NCBI GenBank assembly: GCA_021784205.1
Contig: JAJXTB010000040.1
Span: 1 to 20,340, forward strand
From: Actinomycetes bacterium
GTDB taxonomy: Bacteria; Actinomycetota; Acidimicrobiia; Acidimicrobiales; RAAP-2
DNA length: 20,340 bases
Direction of reading: 5' to 3'
Numbering within the stretch: position 1 is the stretch's first letter; the number at the start of each line of letters is the position of its first letter. Under the pieces are notes generated by a model. The model was not told the origin of the DNA. It saw nothing but the letters and a program-made list of their open reading frames with translations, and ran no database searches. Shown piece by piece: positions 1-6,221 of this stretch. Both the position numbers and the translations under genes were made by a program.

Positions 1-279
1 CATCAGGTCCATGGTGGTCGTTACGTCGATTCCCCGTCCGGGCGTGGTCTTCCAAAGTGTCGCGCCTCAGGCTAGTTCCAGCGGAGGGACCACCTCGAGG
101 CGCCACGTGATCAAGAACCGCCCTGGCATTTTGAAGTCGTAGGCTCGGCTCGGAGAAAGATCCGTGGGCACAAGGTGGGCATCACCGGCCATGTAACAAA
201 GAGAAACGGTGTCCACCAGTGGGAGTTGGCGGACACTTGAAACACCATGCAGTCACTGGTGTTTCCGCGGCTTCCCTCG
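1..279. other. Left flank, no gene recognised
   Basis: Reading both strands gives no open frame with family-like composition, a ribosome binding site or recognisable motifs. The open frames present are typical of high-GC non-coding DNA. The stretch lies outside the tRNA-like fragment that starts at 280 and could be chromosome flank or element end. Confidence 0.4.
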
Positions 280-325
280 CACCCCCAACGGGATTCGAAC
301 CCGTGCCGCCACCTTGAAAGGGTTG
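280..325 (-). tRNA. 3' half of a tRNA-Glu(UUC)-like gene (partial, putative att site)
   Basis: Read on the minus strand the segment has an anticodon arm (CAACC, loop CTTTCAA, GGTGG; anticodon TTC at plus 316-318), a 4-nt variable loop (CGGC), a perfect T arm (ACGGG, TTCGAAT, CCCGT), a 3' acceptor strand TGGGGGT and discriminator G, followed by CGA. The discriminator G and the CTTTCA anticodon loop fit tRNA-Glu. The anticodon stem has one A-G mismatch. Upstream (plus 326 to about 370) no D arm or 5' acceptor strand complementary to TGGGGGT can be drawn, so this is a 3' half, not a whole tRNA. A 3' half ending near the anticodon arm is what tyrosine-recombinase elements leave at one end after integrating into a tRNA gene, and two such recombinases lie downstream. 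Confidence 0.55.
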
Positions 326-469
326 ACGACCTGTCTTCGGGGCTGGCCCAGAGCGAGGTATTGGGTGGGGCTGCGACCTCTTCGAATCGCCAGTCGTGCG
401 TTGGGCTGTGGCGTGAAAAGCCAGTGGTGACTTGGCCTTTGGCCGCTGTTCGACGTCAGCGTTGCGGTC

Positions 470-491
470 CCTTCGCGCCGAAAGGCGAAGG
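470..491. other. Small hairpin with GAAA loop
   Basis: CCTTC, a GC bulge and GCC pair with GGC and GAAGG around a GAAA tetraloop, giving 8 pairs. No U-tract follows on either strand, so a classical terminator is not supported. Function unknown. Confidence 0.3.
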
Positions 492-526
492 ACCTGGTGG
501 GACCCCCTCAACCGTCGCAACACGAG

Positions 527-548
527 CGGAGTTATGGCGGAGTTATGG
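527..548. repeat. Two tandem copies of an 11-bp unit
   Basis: CGGAGTTATGG occurs twice head to tail without spacing. Short tandem repeats near an element end can be protein-binding sites, but two copies are weak evidence. Confidence 0.4.
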
Positions 549-968
549 AAGAGCACTTCAGCGCGGTCAGACCTGCGAGCAGCGCGCCGCCCGTTGGCGC
601 ACGTAACTCGAGCGTCGCAGGTCGACATGACTGTTGCCACGGGCAAGACCGTAGCGCCCGACAGTGACAAGGAGGATTCGACGCGCCGCGACGTGGGGCC
701 GGGTTCGTCCCGTCCTGCACCGACATTCAAGAGGTTTGGCTGGAGTCGCTTCAGATGAGGGCGATTCCCGCGGGCGAGGCGGGACTAGTGAGCCCCAGGC
801 AGGGCTGTGGCCCGCTCGGGGCCCGAGAGGCCCCTCGTCGTCGAGCTCGCTTGATGGATTCACGGGCGCAGGGTAGGCCGGCTATGTGACGTGAGCCTTT
901 AGACCAAGGATCCGCTGTTGACCGTCGGCCGAGCTCGGATGCGATGCCTGACCGGGGTGACCAGCCCG

Positions 969-998
969 TTGCTTCGTCGATCTCACTGAGGGTACGGT
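969..998 (+). promoter_or_regulatory. Candidate promoter for the OGG-fold gene
   Basis: TTGCTT (969-974) and TACGGT (993-998) are separated by 18 bases, and transcription would start shortly before the AAGGAG ribosome binding site at 1011-1016. This is a consensus match only. Confidence 0.35.
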
Positions 999-1022
999 GA
1001 CCTTCCGTCGAAGGAGTCCATC

Positions 1023-1841
1023 ATGTGCGAGGCCAGCACCACTACGTGCGCCGAGGCTCCGGTAGCCACGTGCGGCCTCTGTGGCGCCGGGTACTGCACA
1101 AGGCACCAAGCTGCGACCCCGAGTGGCAACACGCTTCTGGTGTGCACGTCGTGCCGGGACAACTACTGGACTGCGGACAGCGAAGCGGTGCCGGGTTCGC
1201 TAGCAACGGCACACGAACGTTGGGTGCGAGAGGGACGGCCTAAGCAGGAGGCCTTCAGGTACCGTCGGCAAGCGTGGATCGGCAGCCTCCCTGAATACGG
1301 GGAGTTCATAAGTGGCCTTCCAGACCGGCTCAGCCGTTCGTTCATCTCCAATCTGGGGAGGAGTGCCCACGAAGGCGAGCGGGAGGCGGCCAAGACCTTC
1401 ATCGCTATGCAGATCTGGGGCTACGGTGCGAATCCCAAGTATGGACCCTTTCGGACCGAGAAAGCCCTCTCAACACCCCCATCGGTCGACCTTCCGATCA
1501 CTGCGGCGCAGCGACTACAAGCCGTCGCTTTGGTGCTTCGCCAGGATGGCAATGTCGAGGCGTACCGAGTCCTTGGACGCGAATACAAGTTGGACCGACT
1601 CGGGCCGTCGTTCGGAACGAAGTACCTGTTCTTCGTTTCGGCGATTCCGGGCCGAGCGCCTGCCCTGGTGTTGGACAGTCTGGTGTCCGGATGGCTCGAG
1701 TCCAACACGGGTCTCAGGCTCGATTCGAACTCCTGGTCACACCAAGGTTACGGAGAGTACCTCTTCGCCATGTACTCATGGGCTGCAGACCTTGGCGAGC
1801 CACCTGACACCGTCGAGTTCATCATCTTCCGGAACTCCTAG
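1023..1841 (+). CDS. B-box-like zinc finger plus OGG-fold (8-oxoguanine glycosylase-like) protein
   Basis: This is a 272-residue protein. Residues 9-44 carry paired metal ligands (C9, C17, C20, C25, H28, C41, C44) resembling a B-box or treble-clef zinc finger. Residues about 85-270 match what I know of the OGG-fold family: WGYGxxxYGPFRT (132-145), a helix-hairpin-helix-like LGPSFGTKYLFF with K200 where glycosylases place the catalytic Lys, and LVLDSLV with D218 in the Asp position. The start is fixed by AAGGAG at 1011-1016, six bases before ATG. Classical OGG enzymes excise oxidised guanine, but this short zinc-finger-fused branch has no function that I know of. I infer DNA binding or base recognition. 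It stands alone between non-coding stretches, with its own candidate promoter. Confidence 0.75.
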   Translation: MCEASTTTCAEAPVATCGLCGAGYCTRHQAATPSGNTLLVCTSCRDNYWTADSEAVPGSLATAHERWVREGRPKQEAFRYRRQAWIGSLPEYGEFISGLPDRLSRSFISNLGRSAHEGEREAAKTFIAMQIWGYGANPKYGPFRTEKALSTPPSVDLPITAAQRLQAVALVLRQDGNVEAYRVLGREYKLDRLGPSFGTKYLFFVSAIPGRAPALVLDSLVSGWLESNTGLRLDSNSWSHQGYGEYLFAMYSWAADLGEPPDTVEFIIFRNS

Positions 1842-2026
1842 GACTCTCGGTCTGACTCGCCAGCGCCGGAGTTGGAACCTCGATCGGGAGATGACCGCGC
1901 TGCGGTCCGCTCACAAGGATCTGCACCCAGGTGACGGCCACCTACCGGCTCTCGGAGAAGCTTCGCAAGCTCCAGTAGCTCTACTGCTGGGACAGCAAAC
2001 AGTGGAAGTGGATCTGTAGTCAGCGC
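1842..2026. other. Intergenic remnant, no gene
   Basis: The stretch downstream of the OGG-fold gene contains no intact frame of recognisable type. The reading frame of the transposase remnant that follows is broken by TAG at 1976-1978, and I could not match the sequence before that stop to a family. Confidence 0.3.
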
Positions 2027-2131
2027 ACCAGCGTCGAGGGCGCCTGTGGCAACCGCCGACGGCGGCGTCGCCTCGGCAAGTTCGCGCCAGTCGAGTTCGA
2101 GTTGGCATTCGCCGCCACTCACGCAGCATGA
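2027..2131 (+). pseudogene. C-terminal remnant of an IS3-type transposase (DDE integrase tail)
   Basis: One frame, open from 1979 and ending at TGA 2129-2131, reads NRRRRRRLGKFAPVEFELAF near its end. This resembles the extreme C-terminus of IS3-family OrfB transposases (N-RRRH-x-x-LG-x-x-x-P-x-EFE). The usual His after the arginines is replaced and the preceding WYN-type motif and catalytic DDE residues are absent, so only the last 30 or so residues survive. It marks an old insertion that was largely deleted between the OGG-fold gene and the ATPase cluster. The match is by eye and short. Confidence 0.45.
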
Positions 2132-2178
2132 TGTTCACCATCGGTGTCAGGGGCACTGGGGGCAGACCCGATGGTGCG

Positions 2179-2210
2179 AGAGTGAACCTGTCACACCGGA
2201 AGGTCACTCT
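2179..2210. repeat. Interrupted inverted repeat before the first AAA gene
   Basis: AGAGTGAACCT and AGGTCACTCT are inverted copies (one extra A in the left arm) around an 11-base loop, ending six bases before the GTG start at 2217. It could be an operator for the ATPase cluster or an old IS end. Confidence 0.35.
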
Positions 2211-2216
2211 TGACCT

Positions 2217-3326
2217 GTGGCCCAATCGTTGATCTCCCTCCTTCCTGCGGATGCGCCTGGCTCGATGATCCAGTTCGAGTACGCCCCCGTGGAGTACTCG
2301 ACGAACTCGTCTCTCCTGCTGCGCAAGGCCTTCCTGGACGCACTCGGCCGTGGTGACTTCATTCACGTGTCGCGATGTCACTTTCCCGTCGAGCGCGGCG
2401 AGGAAGCGGCGCTCGACGCGGTGAAGGAGGTGCTGCCCGACAGCGTGATCGTGCGCTCCGTCACGAAGGCGGGCGATGCGAGGGTCTGCGACGCCCTGTT
2501 CCGCGGCGAGGGGTGGTGGGCGCTGTTGGACTCCGACATCGGCCATCTGTCCATCGAGATCGGAGCGAACGACGTCGGCGAGGCCGAGGAACTCAGTCGA
2601 CGCGTCGAGTCCCGCCTCAACGTTCGCGTGGTGCCGGAGACGGTGACGCGCGTCAGGGTCTCCACCAAGATGGACAACGTCGCCTACGCCTATCCCGATG
2701 TGGCCTGGGCTGACGTCGCGAGGAACTACTCGTCGTCGACGCGTGATGCGCTGGCCCGTCTGGCCCGGCTATCGCACGATGACGTCGGAAAGGTTGGGCG
2801 AGTGATCCTGTTGCACGGACTGCCGGGGACAGGAAAGACCTGGGCGGTGCGCTCCTTGCTGAGCGAGTGGAAGTCCTGGGCCGACGGGGTGATCGTCGTC
2901 GACCCCGAGGAGTTGATCGACGACCCCCTCTACCTCTTGCGCATCACGCGAGGTGGAGCGGGCAGTTCCTGTCGTGCCGTGGTCGTCGAGGACGCCGATC
3001 AGTTGGTTGAGCGACGGGGAACTCGCTCGATGGGCCTGTCCCGACTGCTCAACGTGGCAGACGGCATCGTTGGCGGGTCCCATGACTTCTTGCTGATCGT
3101 GACGACGAACTCCGCGCCCGCCTCGCTGGACCCGGCCCTGCTGCGTCCGGGTCGCTGTCTGGCCGCCGTTGAGTTCGGTCCGCTTGATGCGAGGACGGTG
3201 GGAGAACGCCTGGGTGATCGGTTCGAGGGCTCGGGGATGACGCTGGCCGAGCTCTACCTGAAGTCCAACGAGGGCTCGATGATCGAGTCGAGGCTGACGA
3301 GCTTCGGCAAGGGTATGTACCTCTGA
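2217..3326 (+). CDS. DUF5925-AAA ATPase, first paralogue
   Basis: This is a 369-residue cytoplasmic P-loop ATPase. Residues about 20-185 match the N-terminal DUF5925-type domain of actinobacterial AAA proteins (YAPVEY, ALGRGDF and WWALLD blocks, ending in VAWADVARNY). The AAA core follows: Walker A GLPGTGKT (201-208), Walker B VVVEDAD with E258 and D259, the SRLLNVADGIVG segment, sensor-1-like VTTN, and an arginine-finger-like ALLRPGRC. It has all residues needed for ATP hydrolysis. No membrane segment is seen. GTG at 2217 aligns well with the N-terminus of the paralogue at 4332, although the nearest ribosome-binding-like sequence (GGAAGG, 2198-2203) is far; ATG at 2265 is an alternative. The stop is one base from the next start, so the two genes are probably co-translated. 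Substrate and partner are unknown; the adjacent Clp_N-like protein is the obvious candidate partner. Confidence 0.85.
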   Translation: MAQSLISLLPADAPGSMIQFEYAPVEYSTNSSLLLRKAFLDALGRGDFIHVSRCHFPVERGEEAALDAVKEVLPDSVIVRSVTKAGDARVCDALFRGEGWWALLDSDIGHLSIEIGANDVGEAEELSRRVESRLNVRVVPETVTRVRVSTKMDNVAYAYPDVAWADVARNYSSSTRDALARLARLSHDDVGKVGRVILLHGLPGTGKTWAVRSLLSEWKSWADGVIVVDPEELIDDPLYLLRITRGGAGSSCRAVVVEDADQLVERRGTRSMGLSRLLNVADGIVGGSHDFLLIVTTNSAPASLDPALLRPGRCLAAVEFGPLDARTVGERLGDRFEGSGMTLAELYLKSNEGSMIESRLTSFGKGMYL

Positions 3327-3327
3327 G

Positions 3328-4041
3328 ATGGTCACCCGCCCCTACAGCGACCAAGCCTCGGCCGCGATCGCCCGAGCGCTTCGCGACGCGCACGCGCGCA
3401 ACCAGGACGTGACCATCGAGGATCTGGCGATCGGCCTGCTCAGCGAGTCGTCCTCGGAGTTGGTCCGCGCGTTCGACTCGCTCGGTGTGCAGACGACCTC
3501 GCTGCTGGACGACCTTCTGACTGCGCAGAGTGAGCGCCCCGGTCCCGCCCGTCTCGCGGTGATGGGGCTCACGCCACTCGCTCGAGACGTCCTTCGTCAG
3601 GCGTCACGGCGGGCTCGTCGGCACCGCCGCCGCCGCATCACGAGTGGCGAGATCCTCTACTCGCTCAGCGCCATCCGTCTCGTGGGCCTCGGGGCCGCGT
3701 TGAGGCGTCTCGGCACGTCACGCCGGGCGCTACGACGCACGCTGCGGCGAGTGACCCGACGCCGGTGCGTGGACTCGGAGTTGGTGTTCGCCCAGTCCTT
3801 CGTTCCGCGCCGTGGCGTGGCGCGCTTCGACCTGACGCTCTTCGCTCCTCGTCGGGCCTGGAGGTGGCGTCTGCGTCGCCTCTATCGACGCGAGGTGTCC
3901 GTGCGGGCCTGGTCTGATCTCTACCGGTCCATTCACGACATGACCGATGACTGTCCCACGTGCCAGCTTCGTCCACCACACCTGGTGGGCGTACGCGGCA
4001 AGCAGGTTGTGAGCCGAACGCTCGGGCATGGAGGCGCATGA
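3328..4041 (+). CDS. Clp N-domain (Clp_N repeat) protein without ATPase, Arg-rich C-terminus
   Basis: This is a 237-residue protein starting one base after the ATPase stop. Residues 5-66 (YSDQASAAIARAL to TSLLDDLL) and 79-141 (GLTPLARDVLRQASRRA to ALRRTLRRV) form the two four-helix repeats of the Clp_N domain, which in ClpA/ClpB/ClpC receives adaptors and substrates. The AAA modules of Clp proteins are absent. The C-terminal half is very Arg-rich (about 130-190) and ends with a CPTC pair (209-212) that could bind metal or nucleic acid. Since separate AAA ATPases lie on both sides, a split arrangement is plausible: the Clp_N protein as recognition subunit and the DUF5925-AAA proteins as motors. 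That is inference. Clp_N assignment by repeat pattern is fairly sure; function is unknown. Confidence 0.7.
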   Translation: MVTRPYSDQASAAIARALRDAHARNQDVTIEDLAIGLLSESSSELVRAFDSLGVQTTSLLDDLLTAQSERPGPARLAVMGLTPLARDVLRQASRRARRHRRRRITSGEILYSLSAIRLVGLGAALRRLGTSRRALRRTLRRVTRRRCVDSELVFAQSFVPRRGVARFDLTLFAPRRAWRWRLRRLYRREVSVRAWSDLYRSIHDMTDDCPTCQLRPPHLVGVRGKQVVSRTLGHGGA

Positions 4042-4101
4042 ACGGATGCCGGCTTTCTCCTCTTCTTCGTCCTGATCTTCCTGTGGAGTGTGAGACAAAC
4101 C

Positions 4102-4335
4102 ATGGCGCATGAGCGTGCGATCGACTTATCGAGGTCGCGGCGACTGAGCGTCCGACGAGTCGCGGAGCTCACCGACGGGCTCATCATCGTGGTGATCGAG
4201 GTCGAGAACGCCACGCGCCTCGCCTTGGGCCGTTGGGCTCAGGTGCCCGGTGGTGCCTCATGTGAATTCCACTCGTGTGATTTAATTGTCGCCGCCTCTG
4301 ACGAGGGACTTCTCTCGGCGAGCGACACGGTGTGA
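4102..4335 (+). CDS. Small hypothetical protein within the ATPase cluster
   Basis: This is a 77-residue frame from ATG 4102, or 81 residues from GTG 4090. GGAG at 4085-4088 is too near the GTG and rather far from the ATG, so the start is uncertain. The sequence has a short hydrophobic stretch (GLIIVVIEV) but no convincing membrane span and no recognised family. Its TGA overlaps the GTG of the next ATPase by four bases (GTGA), an arrangement that suggests translational coupling and is the best argument that the frame is real. If expressed, it would be made with the two ATPases and the Clp_N-like protein. Confidence 0.45.
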   Translation: MAHERAIDLSRSRRLSVRRVAELTDGLIIVVIEVENATRLALGRWAQVPGGASCEFHSCDLIVAASDEGLLSASDTV

Positions 4336-5477
4336 CACGAGGTCGCCACTCTGAGCCGATGACCATCACCGCTATCGACACCACTGTCGCGGGGCTCGAA
4401 CAGGGCGGCCCGTTGCAGATCCCCTATGCACCCGTCGACCTTCACCAGAGCACGACCTCGATCCTTCGCAAGGGCTTCTTCGACGCCCTGGGCCGGGGCG
4501 ACTTCCGCTTCGTCGCTCACGTCATGGTCCACTTCGGAACGACCGACGAGCCCGTCTTCCACCAGTTCGCCGACCTGCTGCCCGGCTACGAGTGCCTGGG
4601 CATGGTGGCCTCTTCGGACAACCACCGCGCCTTCGACATGCTCATGCGCGGCACCGACTGGTGGGGTCTCGTGGACGCCAGTACTGGTTACGCGGTCTTC
4701 GACATCGGAGCCGCGAGCCTCGTGCGGGCAACCGAGATCTGCCAGCTGCTCGCCGCCAAGCTCGACACGCGCATCGTTCCCGTCGACGTCACCAACGTCC
4801 GCGTGTTGACGAAGGAGGACACGGCGTCCTGCACCTACCGGGACGTCGCCTGGGGCGAGGTGTCCGATAACTATCCGGCGCGCACGCGCACGGCGATGGA
4901 CGAGTTGATCGGCTTGAGCGGGACCGAGGTTCGCGGCGCCGGCGGGCGCATCGTCGTGCTGCACGGACCTCCGGGCACGGGCAAGACCTGGGCGGTGCGC
5001 GCGCTGCTGTCGACCTGGAAGGAGTGGGCCGAGGGGGCGGTGGTGCTTGACCCCGAGGTCCTCTTCGAGGACCCGATGTACATGCTGCGGGTGAGCCGCT
5101 CGGGGGCTGGCAAGTCGAGCCGAATCATCGTGATCGAGGACGCCGATCAGATCGTGGAGGCCCAGGGGACTCGTCCGATGAGCATCTCGCGCCTCCTCAA
5201 CATCACCGACGGCGTGGTCGGGGCCTCGAACAACTCGCTGCTTCTCATCACGACCAACGCGGCACCGGCCGAACTCGACCGGGCGCTGCTGCGCCCAGGG
5301 CGGTGTCTCGCGACGGTGGAGTTCAGCCCCTTCGACGTCAGCGCAGCCCGACAGCGCCTCGGAGCGGAGCACGAGGTCAACGGGCCGCTCACCATCGCCG
5401 AGATCTACCAGCGCCTCGGCACCACGATCAAGATCGAGAGCGAGTTCGATCCCCTCTCGTGGGGGATGTACTTGTGA
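4332..5477 (+). CDS. DUF5925-AAA ATPase, second paralogue
   Basis: This is a 381-residue paralogue of the protein at 2217-3326, collinear over its whole length: YAPVDL, FFDALGRGDF and DWWGLVDA in the DUF5925-like region, then VAWGEVSDNYPARTRTAMDEL. The AAA core has Walker A GPPGTGKT (212-219), Walker B IIVIEDAD with E269 and D270, SRLLNITDGVVG, LITTN and ALLRPGRC. GTG at 4332 overlaps the preceding stop as GTGA; ATG at 4359 is a good alternative that would give an N-terminus of the same length as the first paralogue. Two intact, diverged copies in one operon suggest a hetero-oligomeric AAA ring or two rings with different partners rather than a fresh duplication. The N-terminal domains differ more than the AAA cores, as expected if they bind different targets. 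Confidence 0.85.
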   Translation: MTRGRHSEPMTITAIDTTVAGLEQGGPLQIPYAPVDLHQSTTSILRKGFFDALGRGDFRFVAHVMVHFGTTDEPVFHQFADLLPGYECLGMVASSDNHRAFDMLMRGTDWWGLVDASTGYAVFDIGAASLVRATEICQLLAAKLDTRIVPVDVTNVRVLTKEDTASCTYRDVAWGEVSDNYPARTRTAMDELIGLSGTEVRGAGGRIVVLHGPPGTGKTWAVRALLSTWKEWAEGAVVLDPEVLFEDPMYMLRVSRSGAGKSSRIIVIEDADQIVEAQGTRPMSISRLLNITDGVVGASNNSLLLITTNAAPAELDRALLRPGRCLATVEFSPFDVSAARQRLGAEHEVNGPLTIAEIYQRLGTTIKIESEFDPLSWGMYL

Positions 5478-5508
5478 GCGGCCGCCAACTCGGCAGAGGG
5501 GCGTGATC

Positions 5509-5955
5509 GTGGACGGGCTACTCATCGTGTCGATCCTGGCTCTGCTTTGGGGCTCGTCGCACAAGAAGAAGGCGCAGCAGCTACGCCACGAGCGTGGGAT
5601 CCGGTTGAACGACCTGACGAACGCGACGCTCGCCGCTGAAGCCCGACTTCCAGTGGTTCATGCTGCCAACAGTGCGACTAACAGCGACTCCTTCGGAGAC
5701 GGGACGTACCTGGTGGGCGTCGACATCAAGCCCGGTCTCTACCGCGCACCGGGCGTTTCAGGAACGCAGCTCGCGTGGGCGCGCCTGCGCACCGTGCAGG
5801 GCACTGACCACGATGTCATCGCCGGCTATCAGGGCAGCGCCCCGGGGTTGGTCGAGATCCTCAACCAGGACTTCGCCTTCTGGTCGCAGAACTCGGGTGG
5901 CTGGCACCTCGTCCTGGAGGGAATCGACATTCACGGGGAGGTGGGCCATGGCTGA
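5509..5955 (+). CDS. Membrane-anchored small protein with GDGTY-type domain
   Basis: This is a protein of about 148 residues. AGAGGGG at 5494-5500 sits at proper distance from GTG 5509; GTG 5503 would be too close. The N-terminus is a short hydrophobic segment (DGLLIVSILALLWGSS) followed by a lysine cluster, so it looks like a single membrane anchor. By the positive-inside rule the body could face the cytoplasm, but the span is short. Residues about 62-135 (FGDGTYLVGVDIKPGLYRAPG, then a YQGSAPG turn and a closing SGGW) match the small beta-rich domain recurring in actinobacterial secreted and lipoproteins as GDGTxxVGxDIxPGTYR. Known examples are mostly extracytoplasmic and of unknown role. 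It follows the second ATPase by 31 bases and is probably the last gene of the cluster, possibly linking it to the membrane. Confidence 0.65.
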   Translation: MDGLLIVSILALLWGSSHKKKAQQLRHERGIRLNDLTNATLAAEARLPVVHAANSATNSDSFGDGTYLVGVDIKPGLYRAPGVSGTQLAWARLRTVQGTDHDVIAGYQGSAPGLVEILNQDFAFWSQNSGGWHLVLEGIDIHGEVGHG

Positions 5956-6221
5956 GATCGTGAGGTCCGTGCTCACGGACACGACATTCGCTCGGTCGCA
6001 CGCCGAGTGTCTGCTGCTTATCGGAATCACTCAGGGTGGGCTAGGGGCACGTTGGCACTTCTTTGCGGGTACCTATTCGCAAGGTTAGAAGTCGATTCGT
6101 TCTGGGCCGTCCCACTCACTGAGGAGTGGCTTGCCGACATGGGGGAATATAGTCTGGCTCGAATTGGTCTGATGTGTTGCCTTCGGTCAGTTCGTTTCTG
6201 TGATTATGGGGGTGGGGTGGG
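5956..6221. other. Intergenic region before the giant gene
   Basis: A 46-codon frame (ATG 5948 to TAG 6088) overlaps the end of the preceding gene. It has no recognisable features and I do not call it a gene. The second half is visibly poorer in G+C than the surroundings and holds a TATAGT box at 6148-6153 and a G-rich leader just before ATG 6222. Confidence 0.4.
6148..6153 (+). promoter_or_regulatory. Candidate -10 box for the sacsin/NOV-like gene
   Basis: TATAGT fits the actinobacterial -10 consensus TANNNT inside a locally A/T-rich stretch, about 70 bases before the ATG. No good -35 lies at 17 bases. It would give the giant gene its own promoter, separate from the ATPase cluster. Confidence 0.3.

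Larger units (their letters stand above)
326..968. other. Long stretch with no convincing gene
   Basis: Several overlapping open frames occur on both strands, but none has a ribosome binding site, recognisable motif or globular composition. Visible structure is limited to a bulged hairpin with a GAAA loop (470-491) and an 11-bp tandem repeat (527-548). It looks like an element end or decayed DNA between the tRNA scar and the first intact gene. Confidence 0.45.

Noticed and set aside
182..758. Overlapping open frames on both strands covering the region after the tRNA scar
   Set aside because: They overlap each other, lack ribosome binding sites, have Arg/Pro/Ser-rich shadow composition, and one runs through the tRNA-like fragment.
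4239..5564. 441-codon minus-strand frame opposite the second AAA ATPase
   Set aside because: It is antisense to a gene with intact AAA motifs, and is His/Asp/Arg-rich as expected of a complement in high-GC DNA.
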